The translations under genes and the position numbers were made by a program. Source: VRUE01 sp040879985 (lineage in GTDB: Bacteria > Actinomycetota > Thermoleophilia > Solirubrobacterales > 70-9). From it: DNA of 64,000 nt. The notes below the pieces were generated by a model, which saw nothing but the letters and a program-made list of their open reading frames with translations, had not been told where the DNA came from and ran no database searches. Shown here piece after piece: positions 10,571-20,796 of the stretch. The stretch is from contig JBBDJH010000012.1 in assembly GCA_040879985.1 (NCBI GenBank), positions 23,545 to 87,544 of the forward strand, read 5' to 3'. How positions within the stretch are numbered: the first letter of the stretch is position 1; each line of letters opens with the position of its first letter.

Positions 10571-11362
10571 CTAGCTGTCGAGAATGGCGGCGGCCATCCG
10601 CGCCGCCTGGGCGTGCTCGGCGACGTCGTGGACGCGCAGCACGTCGGCCCCCTCGGCGGCCGCGAGGATCGAGGCGGCGATCGTGCCGCCCAGCCGCGCG
10701 TCGACCGCGGAGCCGTCGATCCTGCCGATGAAGGCCTTGCGCGAGGCGCCGACGACCAGCGGCCGGCCCAGCTCCCGCAGCTCGCCGAGCCGGCGCAGAA
10801 GCTCCAGGTTGTGCTCGAGGTCCTTGCCGAAGCCGATCCCGGGGTCGAGCCAGATGCGCTCCTCGTCCACCCCGGCCGCAATCGCCGCTTCCAGCCGCTC
10901 GGCGAGGAAGGCCTTGACGTCGTCGACCACATCGTCGTAGCGCGGATCCTCCTGCATCGTCCGCGGGTCGCCCTGCATGTGCATCAGGATCAGCCCCGCC
11001 CCCCGCTCCGCACACAACACCCCGATCTCCGGATCGCCCCGCAAGGCAGTCACGTCATTGACAATCGAGGCCCCAGCATCAAGCGCCGCCTCCGCCACCG
11101 CCAGCTTCGAAGTATCGACCGAAACAACGTGGCCGGCAGCGGCCAGCGCCCGCACAACCGGCTCGACCCGCGCCAGCTCCTCCTCCAAGCTCACCTCCTC
11201 AGCCCCCGGCCGAGTCGATTCACCCCCTACATCAAGAATCGCCGCGCCATCCCCCACAAGCTCCTCCCCATGCACGATCGCGAGGGCGGGATCCAGAAAC
11301 AACCCCCCATCGGAAAACGAGTCGGGGGTCACGTTGACAACGCCCATCAGCTTCGGATTCAT
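10571..11362 (-). CDS. folP: Dihydropteroate synthase
   Basis: Joins p-aminobenzoate to the pterin pyrophosphate; the sulfonamide target. The 263-residue TIM barrel has both signatures: GVVNVTPDSFSDGGLF at about 7-22 and DVGGESTRPGAEEVS at about 41-55. The loop VVGASRKAFIGRI and the terminal RVHDVAEHAQA are also typical. It is first in the folP-folB-folK order, with the family 1 element copy 4 upstream and a family 3 element downstream. Confidence 0.96.
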   Translation of the reverse strand: MNPKLMGVVNVTPDSFSDGGLFLDPALAIVHGEELVGDGAAILDVGGESTRPGAEEVSLEEELARVEPVVRALAAAGHVVSVDTSKLAVAEAALDAGASIVNDVTALRGDPEIGVLCAERGAGLILMHMQGDPRTMQEDPRYDDVVDDVKAFLAERLEAAIAAGVDEERIWLDPGIGFGKDLEHNLELLRRLGELRELGRPLVVGASRKAFIGRIDGSAVDARLGGTIAASILAAAEGADVLRVHDVAEHAQAARMAAAILDS

Positions 11363-11388
11363 AGGGGGAGTATCGCGAGCCTCAGTGA

Positions 11389-11508
11389 GAGAGGGCCGGG
11401 GCGCCCGGGCGGACGCGGCGTCCTGTTTTTCGCCCTATGCGCGTTCTCGGACGGCCAGAGACTGCGAGGCGAAAAACCCAGCGCCCGCCCGGGTGCCCCG
11501 GCCCTCTC
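11389..11508 (+). repeat. Family 1 palindromic element, copy 4 (diverged; ftsH/folP gap)
   Basis: Outer arms of 23 bases (11389-11411 and 11486-11508) pair with a single G-T wobble. The inner stem is GTTTTTCGCC with GGCGAAAAAC (10 bp). GCGTCCTGTTTTTC parallels GCGTCTTGTACTTTTTC of copy 2, and the loop contains TCGGACGGCC, shared with copies 2 and 3. Arms are unrelated to the other copies. It ends five bases from the ftsH stop codon. Confidence 0.7.
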
Positions 11509-11513
11509 CGTCG

Positions 11514-13469
<1,956 letters not shown>

Positions 13470-13535
13470 CGGGAAAATTTAGCGTACCAGGGCGGTTTCC
13501 GCGCCTGGACGCGTTGGATAGGCGATTTCAATCAT

Positions 13536-14063
13536 CTACTCACCCAACGCGGCGACGTAATCGAGGTTGCGGTAGCGCTGGGCGTGGTCGAGCCCGTAGC
13601 CGATCGCGAAGCGGTCGGCGATGCGGAAGCCGACGTAGCGCGGCTCGAGGTCGACCCGCAGGCGGTCGGGCTTGGTCAGCAGCGCGCAGACCTCGAGCGA
13701 GGCGGGGCCGCGGGCGTTGAGGCTGCGCATCAGGTACTGCAGGGTGAGGCCGGAGTCGATGATGTCCTCGACGATCAGGACGTGGCGGCCTTCGATCGGC
13801 GCGTCGAGATCCTTGAGGATCCGCACGACGCCGGAGGAGTCGGTCTGCGAGCCGTAGCTGGAGACGGCCATGAAGTCGACCTCGCAGGCGACGTCGAGGT
13901 GGCGCATCAGGTCGGCGAGGAAAATCACCGCCCCCTTCAGGACGCCGATCATGAACAGGTCGCGGCCCGCGTAGTCCTCGCTGATCTGCCTGCCCAGCTC
14001 GGCGACGCGCCGCCGCAGATCCTCGCCGCAGACCAGGGTCTCGCCGATCGCCGCCTCACTCAT
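13536..14063 (-). CDS. hpt: Hypoxanthine phosphoribosyltransferase
   Basis: Salvages hypoxanthine or guanine with PRPP. The 175-residue protein has the PRPP-binding signature VLIVEDIIDSGLTLQYL (about 112-128) and GVLKGAVIFLADL for the PPi loop, with AVSSYGSQTDSSG as the flexible loop and KPDRLRVDLEPRYVGF near the base site. Length is typical. It lies 40 bases downstream of tilS; that gap contains a TATATC box, so it may have its own promoter as well as read-through. Confidence 0.94.
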   Translation of the reverse strand: MSEAAIGETLVCGEDLRRRVAELGRQISEDYAGRDLFMIGVLKGAVIFLADLMRHLDVACEVDFMAVSSYGSQTDSSGVVRILKDLDAPIEGRHVLIVEDIIDSGLTLQYLMRSLNARGPASLEVCALLTKPDRLRVDLEPRYVGFRIADRFAIGYGLDHAQRYRNLDYVAALGE

Positions 14064-14103
14064 CGAGTCTTCACCGACGGCAGTCTAGATATAGAGCGAG
14101 CGC

Positions 14104-15060
14104 TCAGCGCTCGGCGCGCAGGGTGCCGCGCTCGGCGATCGCGCGGACGCCGCCGCCGAGGTCGAGCATCGCGGTGCCGGTGCGCCGCAGGGCGGCCACC
14201 TCGCCGGCGTGGTTGGCCGCGCCGGGGACGGGGCGGCCGGCGGCGCGGTCGGCGAGCTGCTGGACGACGAGGCGGCGCAGCGCCGGCGCCAGCTCGGCGA
14301 GGCGGTCGAGCTCGATCGTGTTGCGGGGCGAGCCGTTCGAGGCGTCGAGCTCGGCGGCGACGAGCGCGTCGAGCAGCTCGGCCTCGTCGCGCAGCAGCTG
14401 GGCGGTGCGCAGCACGTTGCGTGCCGCGGCCGGGTGGACCTCGGCCAGCGCCGCGGCGAGCCCGTGGCGGACGCGGTTGCGCGCGTAGGCGCCCTCGTCG
14501 TTGCTCGGGTCGTCGCGCCAGGCCAGCCCGCGCTGCTCGCAGTAGGCGGTCGTCTGCGCGCGGCTGAAGCCGAGCAGCGGCCGGACCAGCCTGCCGGCCC
14601 GCGGGCGCATGCCGAGCAGGGCGCGCCGGCTCGGCGAGGAGGCGAGCCGGTAGAGAATCGTCTCGACCTGGTCGTCGGCGGTGTGGCCGGTGGCGATCAG
14701 CGCGTCCCCAGCCTCGGCCAGCCGCGCCGCCGCCGCGTAGCGGTTGTCGCGCGCCCAGGCCTGCAGGTTGCCGGGCCCCTCGGGCCGGCGCGGCCGCTCG
14801 ACCTCGAGGCGCGCCCCAAGCCGCTCGCAGAGCGCCGTGCAGTGCTGCTCGTCGGCATCGGAGTCGTCGCGCAGGCCGTAGTTGACGTGTAGCGCCGTGA
14901 CCCGCTCGACACCGAGCAGCCGCACCGCCAGGTCGAGCAGGCAGACCGAGTCCCGCCCCCCCGAGAGCATCGTGACCAGCGGCGTCCCCAGCGGCAGCAT
15001 GCCGCCCTCGCGCACCAGCTGGAGCAGCGAGTCGCACAGATCGGTCGGATCGACCTTCAT
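14104..15060 (-). CDS. tilS: tRNA(Ile)-lysidine synthase
   Basis: Modifies C34 of the AUA-reading tRNA-Ile with lysine. The 318-residue protein has the PP-loop SGGRDS at 33-38, then LHVNYGLRDDSDADEQ (about 76-91) and TGHTADDQVETILYRL (about 144-159), the family's ATP and zinc-site blocks, followed by a helical C-terminal domain. It lacks the long second C-terminal domain of E. coli TilS, as in short actinobacterial forms. A TGAGCC-N6-GGCTCA inverted repeat (15061-15078) touches its start codon. Confidence 0.93.
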   Translation of the reverse strand: MKVDPTDLCDSLLQLVREGGMLPLGTPLVTMLSGGRDSVCLLDLAVRLLGVERVTALHVNYGLRDDSDADEQHCTALCERLGARLEVERPRRPEGPGNLQAWARDNRYAAAARLAEAGDALIATGHTADDQVETILYRLASSPSRRALLGMRPRAGRLVRPLLGFSRAQTTAYCEQRGLAWRDDPSNDEGAYARNRVRHGLAAALAEVHPAAARNVLRTAQLLRDEAELLDALVAAELDASNGSPRNTIELDRLAELAPALRRLVVQQLADRAAGRPVPGAANHAGEVAALRRTGTAMLDLGGGVRAIAERGTLRAER

Positions 15061-15129
15061 TGAGCCAGTCTAGGCTCACAGCGATTGCTGCCAGGCTTCG
15101 AGTAAAGCCAAATAGATTCGTCTTTAAGC

Positions 15130-15158
15130 TTGAAACTGTGCTCAATCACTATTAGACT
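15130..15158 (+). promoter_or_regulatory. Promoter of hipBA, leaderless
   Basis: TTGAAA (15130-15135) and TAGACT (15153-15158) are spaced by 17 bases. The ATG of the antitoxin gene is at 15166, seven bases after the -10, so the mRNA would start at or next to the start codon. The local AT-rich stretch stands out from its surroundings. Confidence 0.65.
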
Positions 15159-15165
15159 AGGCTTT

Positions 15166-15480
15166 ATGCGGATAGATGCACAACTCACCGATGCCGCGGT
15201 CCTCGACCAGCTGGGCAGCAGGCTGAAGCGCACGCGGCTGCAGCACAACCTGACCCAGCGCCGCCTCGCCGAGGAGGCCGGGGTCTCGCTGGCCACCGTT
15301 CGCAATCTCGAGGACGGGAGGCCAAGCCAGCTCGTCACCCTGATCCGGGTTCTGCGCGTGCTGGGCCTGCTCGGAGGGCTCGAGCGCGCCGTCCCCGAGC
15401 CGCCGCCCAGCCCGGTCGAGGAACTGCGCCTGCGCGGGCGCGAACGCCAGCGGGCGTCCTCGCCGAGGTACGCGCAGTGA
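15166..15480 (+). CDS. hipB: HipB-like antitoxin, XRE family
   Basis: DNA-binding antitoxin that should neutralise the adjacent HipA kinase and repress the operon. From ATG 15166 it is 104 residues with an XRE helix-turn-helix (LGSRLKRTRLQHNLTQRRLA through VSLATVRNLEDGR, about 15-50). An upstream ATG at 15130 exists in frame but falls in the -35 box, so the later start is preferred. The C-terminus is basic and disordered. Its stop overlaps the toxin start by four bases (GTGA). Confidence 0.88.
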   Translation: MRIDAQLTDAAVLDQLGSRLKRTRLQHNLTQRRLAEEAGVSLATVRNLEDGRPSQLVTLIRVLRVLGLLGGLERAVPEPPPSPVEELRLRGRERQRASSPRYAQ

Positions 15481-16778
15481 GCACGCTGGCCGAAGTCAAG
15501 CTGTGGGGCGAGCCGGTCGGAGCGGTTTCCCTGCGCGACGGAGACGACGTGGCCACCTTCGAGTACCTACCGGCATTCGCCGCGGCCGGGATCGAGGTCG
15601 CCCCGCTGACGATGCCGCTCGACGGGGGCGGCCGGTTCCGCTTCCCCGAGCTGGCGCAAGGGACCTTCAACGGCCTGCCCGGTCTGCTCGCCGACTCGCT
15701 GCCCGACCGCTATGGAAACGCGCTGATCGATGCCTGGCTCGACCGCCAGGGGCGCAGGCCAGACAGCTTTGGCGCAGTCGAGCGACTCTGCTACGTCGGG
15801 CGCCGGGGTATGGGCGCGCTCGAGTTCGAGCCCGCGCTGGGCCCCAATCCGACGCCCAGCCACCGGATCGATGTCGGCGCCCTCGGCGAGCTGGCCGCTG
15901 AGATTCTTTCCAAGCGCCGGTCCCTGAAGGCCCGCCTCGGCGAGGACGGGGTGCTTGAGGAGATCCTGCGTGTCGGCAGCTCTGCCGGCGGCGCCCGAGC
16001 CAAGGCGCTGATCGCCCTCCAGCCGCGGACCGGCGAGGTTCGCTCCGGTCAGCTCGACGTCGACCCCGGCTTCGAGCACTGGCTGCTCAAGTTCGACGGC
16101 GTCGCCGACAGCAGCCGCGACATCGGCACGCCGGAGGGATACGGGGCGATCGAGCTTGCCTACGCGCGCATGGCGGTCGCCGCCGGCATCGAGATGAGCG
16201 AGTGCCGCCTGCTGGAGGAGAACGGCCGGCGTCACTTCATGACCCGCCGCTTCGATCGCCTCGCCGACGGATCGAAGCTGCACATGCAGTCGCTGGGCGC
16301 GCTCGCCCACCTCGACTTCAATCAGGCCGGCGCCAACTCCTACGAGGGGGCGTTCCTCGCGATCCGCCGCCTCGGCCTGCCGATGGCGGCGGTCGAGCAG
16401 CAGTTCCGCCGCATGGCGTTCAACGTCGTCGCCCGCAACCAGGACGACCACGTGAAGAACATCGCCTTCCTGATGGATGGCGGCGGCGAGTGGCGGCTCT
16501 CCCCTGCCTTCGACCTCACCTACGCCTTCAACCCCTCCGGCACCTGGACCGCCCGCCACCAGATGTCGCTCAACGGAAAGCTCGACGGATTCAGCGTCGA
16601 GGACTTTCGCCAGGCCGGCCGCACCGCCTCGATGAAACGCGGGCGGGCCGAGCAGATCCTCACCGAGGTCCGCGAGGCGGCCCGAGGATGGCCCGGGCAC
16701 GCTGCCGATGCCGGCGTCGACGGGAAGCGGACCGAGGCGATCGCCCGCACGCTGCGGCTCGAGCTGCCGAGCGGCTGA
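15477..16778 (+). CDS. hipA: HipA-like serine/threonine kinase toxin
   Basis: HipA kinases arrest growth, classically by phosphorylating glutamyl-tRNA synthetase. The 433-residue protein has the N-terminal couple_HipA region (LPGLLADSLPDRYGN, about 67-81), the G-loop VGSSAGGARAKAL (about 166-178), the catalytic loop NQDDHVKN at 321-328 and the metal Asp in LSPAFDL at 341-347. All key kinase residues are present, so it should be active. The GTG start overlaps hipB, typical of a co-translated pair. Confidence 0.92.
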   Translation: MSTLAEVKLWGEPVGAVSLRDGDDVATFEYLPAFAAAGIEVAPLTMPLDGGGRFRFPELAQGTFNGLPGLLADSLPDRYGNALIDAWLDRQGRRPDSFGAVERLCYVGRRGMGALEFEPALGPNPTPSHRIDVGALGELAAEILSKRRSLKARLGEDGVLEEILRVGSSAGGARAKALIALQPRTGEVRSGQLDVDPGFEHWLLKFDGVADSSRDIGTPEGYGAIELAYARMAVAAGIEMSECRLLEENGRRHFMTRRFDRLADGSKLHMQSLGALAHLDFNQAGANSYEGAFLAIRRLGLPMAAVEQQFRRMAFNVVARNQDDHVKNIAFLMDGGGEWRLSPAFDLTYAFNPSGTWTARHQMSLNGKLDGFSVEDFRQAGRTASMKRGRAEQILTEVREAARGWPGHAADAGVDGKRTEAIARTLRLELPSG

Positions 16779-16781
16779 GCG

Positions 16782-17966
16782 CTACCCGCCGCGCCGGACT
16801 ATGTATAGGGGGGTCGCGACCGGGAAGCCCTTCAGGTTGACCTCGCCGATCGGCTCGCAGGCCAGGCCGCGTTCTTCGAGCGAGCCGGTGACCGAGTCGG
16901 TGACCAGGATCTCGCCGGCCTGGGCGCGATCGGTGACGCGGTGGACGAGGTTGACGTGGGTGCCGAAGTAGTCGCCGTCGCGGTAGACGGCCTCGGCGTG
17001 GTGGATCCCGACCCGCGGCCGCGGCCGCTCGGGGAAGCGGTCGAGCAGGCCGACCGCCCACTCGGTCAGCGAGGCCGGGTCCGGCGAGACGACCATCACC
17101 TCGTCGCCGATCGTCTTCACCACCGTCGCCTCCGGCGGCAGCGTCGCCTCGACCGTTTCGACGAAGTTCTCGACCACGTCGAGCGCCTCCCGGTCGCCCT
17201 CCTCCTCGGTGTAGCGGGTGAAGCCGGTGAGGTCGATGAAGCAGAGCGTCACCGGGACCTGGCCGAGGTCGGAAACCGGCGCCGCGAGGTCGGTCTCCAT
17301 GTGGCCGACGACATCCTGTTCCATGAAGTAACGCAGGTAGCGGGTGTGCAGGTACTCGGTCAGCGGCGCCGCCAGGGGCAGGATGTCGGCGGCGAGCTCG
17401 CCCATCTCTTCGGCGATCTCGAGCTCCGGCAGCGCGTCGCGGATCAACGGTTCGTGCACGTAGAGGTGGAAGAGGCGGACCTCGGCGTCGGCGATCCGGC
17501 GCAGCGACTGGACGTAGACGCGGACGATCTGCAGGAAGGCGACCAGGGGGAAGCCCGCCGCCAGCACCCGGGCGCAGTGGCGCAGGGCCTTGACGTCGTC
17601 GGGGCTGAGCCGGCGCTCCTGGCCGAGCGGCGTGCCGAGGATGACGAGGATGCGCTCGATCAGCTCCGGCTCAAGGCCGGTCTCCCGCGCCACCTCCGCC
17701 ACCGTCGTCCGCTCCTCGGCGGCCGGGAAGAGGTCCTCGACAAAGCCGAAGGCGAGCCGTCCCTCGCGCCCGGCCCGCTTGAGCTCCGCGAGCGAGTGGC
17801 CGCGCTCGCGCATCCGCGCCACGACCCGCGCCTGGGCGGCCGCGGCCGCCGTCCAGCGCCCGCGCCGCACCGGAACGACCTTCTCCTCCGCCCAGCGCTT
17901 CAGGGTGCTCGTCGAGACACCGGAGCGCCGGGAAGCCTCAGCTAGGGAAATCCGCTCATCGGCCAT
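16782..17966 (-). CDS. Class III adenylate/guanylate cyclase with MerR-like N-terminal HTH
   Basis: The 394-residue protein begins with a MerR-type helix-turn-helix (ISLAEASRRSGVSTSTLKRW, about 6-25), then a helical regulatory domain (about 90-220, as in mycobacterial pH-responsive cyclases). The cyclase homology domain carries the metal Asp in FIDLTGFTRYTEEEGD, KTIGDEVMVV, and RVGIHHAEAVYRDGDYFGTH followed by VNLVHRVTDRA. It probably makes cAMP under N-terminal control. Direct DNA binding by the HTH-like part is unproven. It ends three bases from the hipA stop, convergently. Confidence 0.85.
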   Translation of the reverse strand: MADERISLAEASRRSGVSTSTLKRWAEEKVVPVRRGRWTAAAAAQARVVARMRERGHSLAELKRAGREGRLAFGFVEDLFPAAEERTTVAEVARETGLEPELIERILVILGTPLGQERRLSPDDVKALRHCARVLAAGFPLVAFLQIVRVYVQSLRRIADAEVRLFHLYVHEPLIRDALPELEIAEEMGELAADILPLAAPLTEYLHTRYLRYFMEQDVVGHMETDLAAPVSDLGQVPVTLCFIDLTGFTRYTEEEGDREALDVVENFVETVEATLPPEATVVKTIGDEVMVVSPDPASLTEWAVGLLDRFPERPRPRVGIHHAEAVYRDGDYFGTHVNLVHRVTDRAQAGEILVTDSVTGSLEERGLACEPIGEVNLKGFPVATPLYIVRRGG

Positions 17967-17985
17967 CGAGCAGCCGAGGCTAACG

Positions 17986-18017
17986 CCGAACGGGGCGGCT
18001 TGCGCCGCCCCGTTCGG
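17986..18017 (-). terminator. Strong hairpin after glnB
   Basis: A perfect 14-bp stem (CCGAACGGGGCGGC, 17986-17999, and its complement at 18004-18017) closes a TTGC loop. It lies 30 bases past the glnB stop and before the cyclase gene. No U-tract follows, as is common for GC-rich actinobacterial terminators. Confidence 0.7.
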
Positions 18018-18046
18018 GTCGATTCGTCTCTGTACCGCGGACGGCG

Positions 18047-18415
18047 CTAGCCAGTCGTTCCCTCCTCGGAGTGCGCTTGCAGCACCGCCTCCCCGCCCTC
18101 GCCGGTGCGGATGCGAACCGCCTCCTCAACCGGCAGGACGAAGATCTTGCCGTCGCCGACCTCACCCGTGCGGGCGTGCTTGAGGATCGCCTCGACGACG
18201 AGGGGCTTGTCTTTGTCCTCGACCACGACCTCGAGCTTCAGTTTGGGCCGGACGTTGACAGTCAGGGTCGAGCCGCGATACCGCTCGACTATCCCTTTCT
18301 GCCTGCCCGAGCCCTTGGCCTCGCTGATCGAAAGGGAGGGAAATCCCTTGTCGAGCAGTTCGGCCCTGATCGGCTCGAAGGCCTCATGGCGGATGAACGC
18401 CTCTATCTTCTTCAT
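18047..18415 (-). CDS. glnB: PII nitrogen-regulatory protein lacking the uridylylation tyrosine
   Basis: PII proteins sense 2-oxoglutarate and ATP/ADP and gate AmtB. The 122-residue sequence is a clear PII. The T-loop runs GRQKGIVERYRGSTLTVNVR from residue 38; Tyr46 and Ser49 are present but residue 51, the Tyr that is uridylylated or adenylylated, is Leu. GDGKIFVLPVEEAVRIRTGE is the usual C-terminal nucleotide-site block, followed by a short extra tail. Control by GlnD-type modification is therefore unlikely; metabolite-driven binding to AmtB is the simplest model. It lies 13 bases after amtB, in one operon. Confidence 0.92.
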   Translation of the reverse strand: MKKIEAFIRHEAFEPIRAELLDKGFPSLSISEAKGSGRQKGIVERYRGSTLTVNVRPKLKLEVVVEDKDKPLVVEAILKHARTGEVGDGKIFVLPVEEAVRIRTGEGGEAVLQAHSEEGTTG

Positions 18416-18428
18416 GCGCTCCGGCCTC

Positions 18429-19919
18429 CTAACGCGACTCGGTCGCGGTCATCTGGGCGGGTGCAGCCGCTGGCGCCGCGGCGCCACCGCCCATCGTGTT
18501 TGGCAGCCCGGTCGAGTACTCCGGCTGCGGGATGAACTGCTCCGGGTACCCGTACATCCCGTGCGAGCTGATGTCGAGGCCGGCTTCCTCCTCCTCGTCG
18601 GAGACCCGCAACCCGATCGTTGCCTTGATCAGGGCGAAGGTCGCGATCGAGATCGCGAAGACGACGACGAAGGTGAAGACCACCGCCAGTCCCTGCACGG
18701 CCAGCTGGCCGAACGTGGAGCTGAGCGTGGCGTCGTCGAACAACGAGTACCAGACGCCCGGCGCCGCCCCTTCGACGATCAGCCGCGGCGAGGCGAAGAT
18801 GCCGACCGCGAGGGTCCCCCAGATACCGGCCAGGCCGTGCGCCGAGAGCGCCCCGACCGGGTCGTCGAGGAACTTCTCGATCGCCAGCACCGCGTAGACG
18901 ACGATCAGCCCGGCGATGAAGCCGATGATCGGCGCCGCCCAGGTCTCGACGAAGCCGGCCGGGGCGGTGATGCCGACCAGGCCGGCGATCGCGCCGTTGC
19001 CGGCCATGCCGACGTCGAGCGTCCTGCTCTTCATGAACACGGCGAGCGAGGCGCCGATCACACCGGCGGCCGCGGCGAGCTGGGTGTTCAGCATCACCTC
19101 GCCGAAGAACGACCCGGAGGTTTCGAAAGTCGAGCCTCCGTTGAAGCCGAACCAGCCGATCCAGAGGATGATCACGCCGAGGCCGACCAGCGGCATCGAG
19201 TGGCCCGGGATCGCCCGCGGCTTGCCGTTCGCGTCGTACTTGCCCTTGCGGGCGCCGAGCAACAGCAACGCCGCGAGGGCGCCGACGGCGCCGGTCAGGT
19301 GGACCACCGAGGAGCCGGCGAAGTCCATCACCGGCTTGCCGCCGATGTCGGAGAGCAGGCCGCCGCCCCAGACCGCGTGCGCGATCAGCGGGTAGATCAC
19401 GGCGCCGAAGACGGCGGCGTAGATCACGTAGGCGCCGAACTTGATCCGCTCCAGGGTGGTGCCCCAGACGATCGCCAGCGAGACCGCGCAGAAGGCCATC
19501 CCGAACAGCATCAGCATCGCGTCCGAAGCCCCCACGTTGAACGCATCCGCTCCCTGGCCGACCACCTGGTCGAAGTGGAAGAAGAAGCCGCTGGTGCCGA
19601 AGAAGTCGTTGCCGCCCCCTTCCGCCACGCCGTAGCCGATCGCCCACCAGGCGATCGTCACGATTCCCAGGTTGACCAGGACCTTGGCGACGCCGGTCCC
19701 GGCGTTCTTCTGTCGGGAGAAGCCGATCTCGAGGAACATGAACCCGGCCTGCATCAGGAAGACCAGGGCGGTCGCGACAGCGACCCAGACCATGTCCAGC
19801 TCAAGCGCCTTGTCCGCGACGGTCGTCTCGAGTTCGGCCAGCTGCGCAAACGCCGTCCCCGGCAGCACCAGGGAGGCAAGCGCCGCAAGCATGACGGCGA
19901 GGCCAATCCTCTTTCTCAT
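18429..19919 (-). CDS. amtB: Ammonium transporter AmtB
   Basis: Trimeric ammonium channel. From ATG 19919 the protein is 496 residues, with AGGAGG about 11 bases upstream; the open frame extends further 5' but those residues are not Amt-like. It opens with a signal peptide (MRKRIGLAVMLAALASLVLP), and about eleven membrane helices follow. Family blocks include MQAGFMFLEIGFSRQKN, DFAGSSVVHLTGAVGALAAL (with the first pore His) and LSAHGLAGIWGTLAVGIF (with the second). The cytoplasmic tail is long and ends in an Ala/Pro-rich stretch. It is co-transcribed with glnB. Confidence 0.95.
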   Translation of the reverse strand: MRKRIGLAVMLAALASLVLPGTAFAQLAELETTVADKALELDMVWVAVATALVFLMQAGFMFLEIGFSRQKNAGTGVAKVLVNLGIVTIAWWAIGYGVAEGGGNDFFGTSGFFFHFDQVVGQGADAFNVGASDAMLMLFGMAFCAVSLAIVWGTTLERIKFGAYVIYAAVFGAVIYPLIAHAVWGGGLLSDIGGKPVMDFAGSSVVHLTGAVGALAALLLLGARKGKYDANGKPRAIPGHSMPLVGLGVIILWIGWFGFNGGSTFETSGSFFGEVMLNTQLAAAAGVIGASLAVFMKSRTLDVGMAGNGAIAGLVGITAPAGFVETWAAPIIGFIAGLIVVYAVLAIEKFLDDPVGALSAHGLAGIWGTLAVGIFASPRLIVEGAAPGVWYSLFDDATLSSTFGQLAVQGLAVVFTFVVVFAISIATFALIKATIGLRVSDEEEEAGLDISSHGMYGYPEQFIPQPEYSTGLPNTMGGGAAAPAAAPAQMTATESR

Positions 19920-20124
19920 CTCTGAACATCCTCCTAGCCCGCCGGGCACGCGGCAACGGCGGTCGCGGTTGTGTTTTGCGATTGCGGCTTCCAAGGTATG
20001 GACGGGCTTTAGAGCTGTGTTTGGACTCCTGGAGCAAATCTGGGCGGCGCATCTCTCACGAGTGGCAGGCCCAGCCACGAACGGCGCGGCGACGGCGGGG
20101 CGAAGGCGGAAATAGGCTGCGGCG

Positions 20125-20796
20125 ATGCCGTCCCGCCTCCGGCCCACCGCCCCGTTCGCCGCCGACGCGATCCTCGTCGGCGATCCCGGGCGGGCGCTGC
20201 TGCTCGCCCAGGAGCTGCTCGAGCAGCCGAAGATGAGCAACCACGCCCGCGGGCTCTGGGGCTACACGGGCCGCACGCCGAGCGGCGCCGAGCTGACGAT
20301 CCAAGCGACCGGGATGGGCGGCCCCAGCGCCGCCCTCGTCCTCAACGACCTGGCAAAGCTGGGCGTGCGGAGGGTGATCCGGGTGGGGACGTGCAGCGCC
20401 GTTCGCGGTCGCGCCGAGCCGGGCGAGATGCTGCTGCCCGAAGGCGTGCTTGCCGCCGCTGGCAGCGCCACGGCCGTCGGGCTCACCGTGGGCGCGACGG
20501 TGGCCCCAAACGCGGACCTTCGCGCGAAACTGGAGGAAGCTCTGGCAGGCCAGGCGCGATCGGCAACCGTGGCCAGCCTCGACACCCACGCCGGGGAGCT
20601 GGATGAGCTTCCCGACGCTGTTGCCGCGGCGGACATGCAGACGGCCGCCCTGCTCGCGCGCGCCTCCCAGCTCAACATCGCAGCCGCGGCAATCCTCATC
20701 GTCGACCTAGTAGGAGGTGAACGGCTCGCCGACGACAGGCTCGAAGCGGCAACCAAGTGGGCCGGCAACGCGGCGGCAAAGGGCCTATCCCGGTAG
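20125..20796 (+). CDS. Nucleoside phosphorylase-superfamily protein
   Basis: The 223-residue protein fits the PNP/UDP phosphorylase superfamily: AILVGDPGRA (phosphate loop) at about 15-24, ATGMGGPSAALVL at about 60-72, IRVGTCSAVRG at about 88-98 and AADMQTAALLARA, where most members have DME for ribose binding (Glu to Gln here). It probably cleaves a purine or pyrimidine nucleoside. The last four codons and the TAG stop lie inside the left arm of family 1 element copy 2, so that element has defined this protein's C-terminus. Confidence 0.8.
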   Translation: MPSRLRPTAPFAADAILVGDPGRALLLAQELLEQPKMSNHARGLWGYTGRTPSGAELTIQATGMGGPSAALVLNDLAKLGVRRVIRVGTCSAVRGRAEPGEMLLPEGVLAAAGSATAVGLTVGATVAPNADLRAKLEEALAGQARSATVASLDTHAGELDELPDAVAAADMQTAALLARASQLNIAAAAILIVDLVGGERLADDRLEAATKWAGNAAAKGLSR

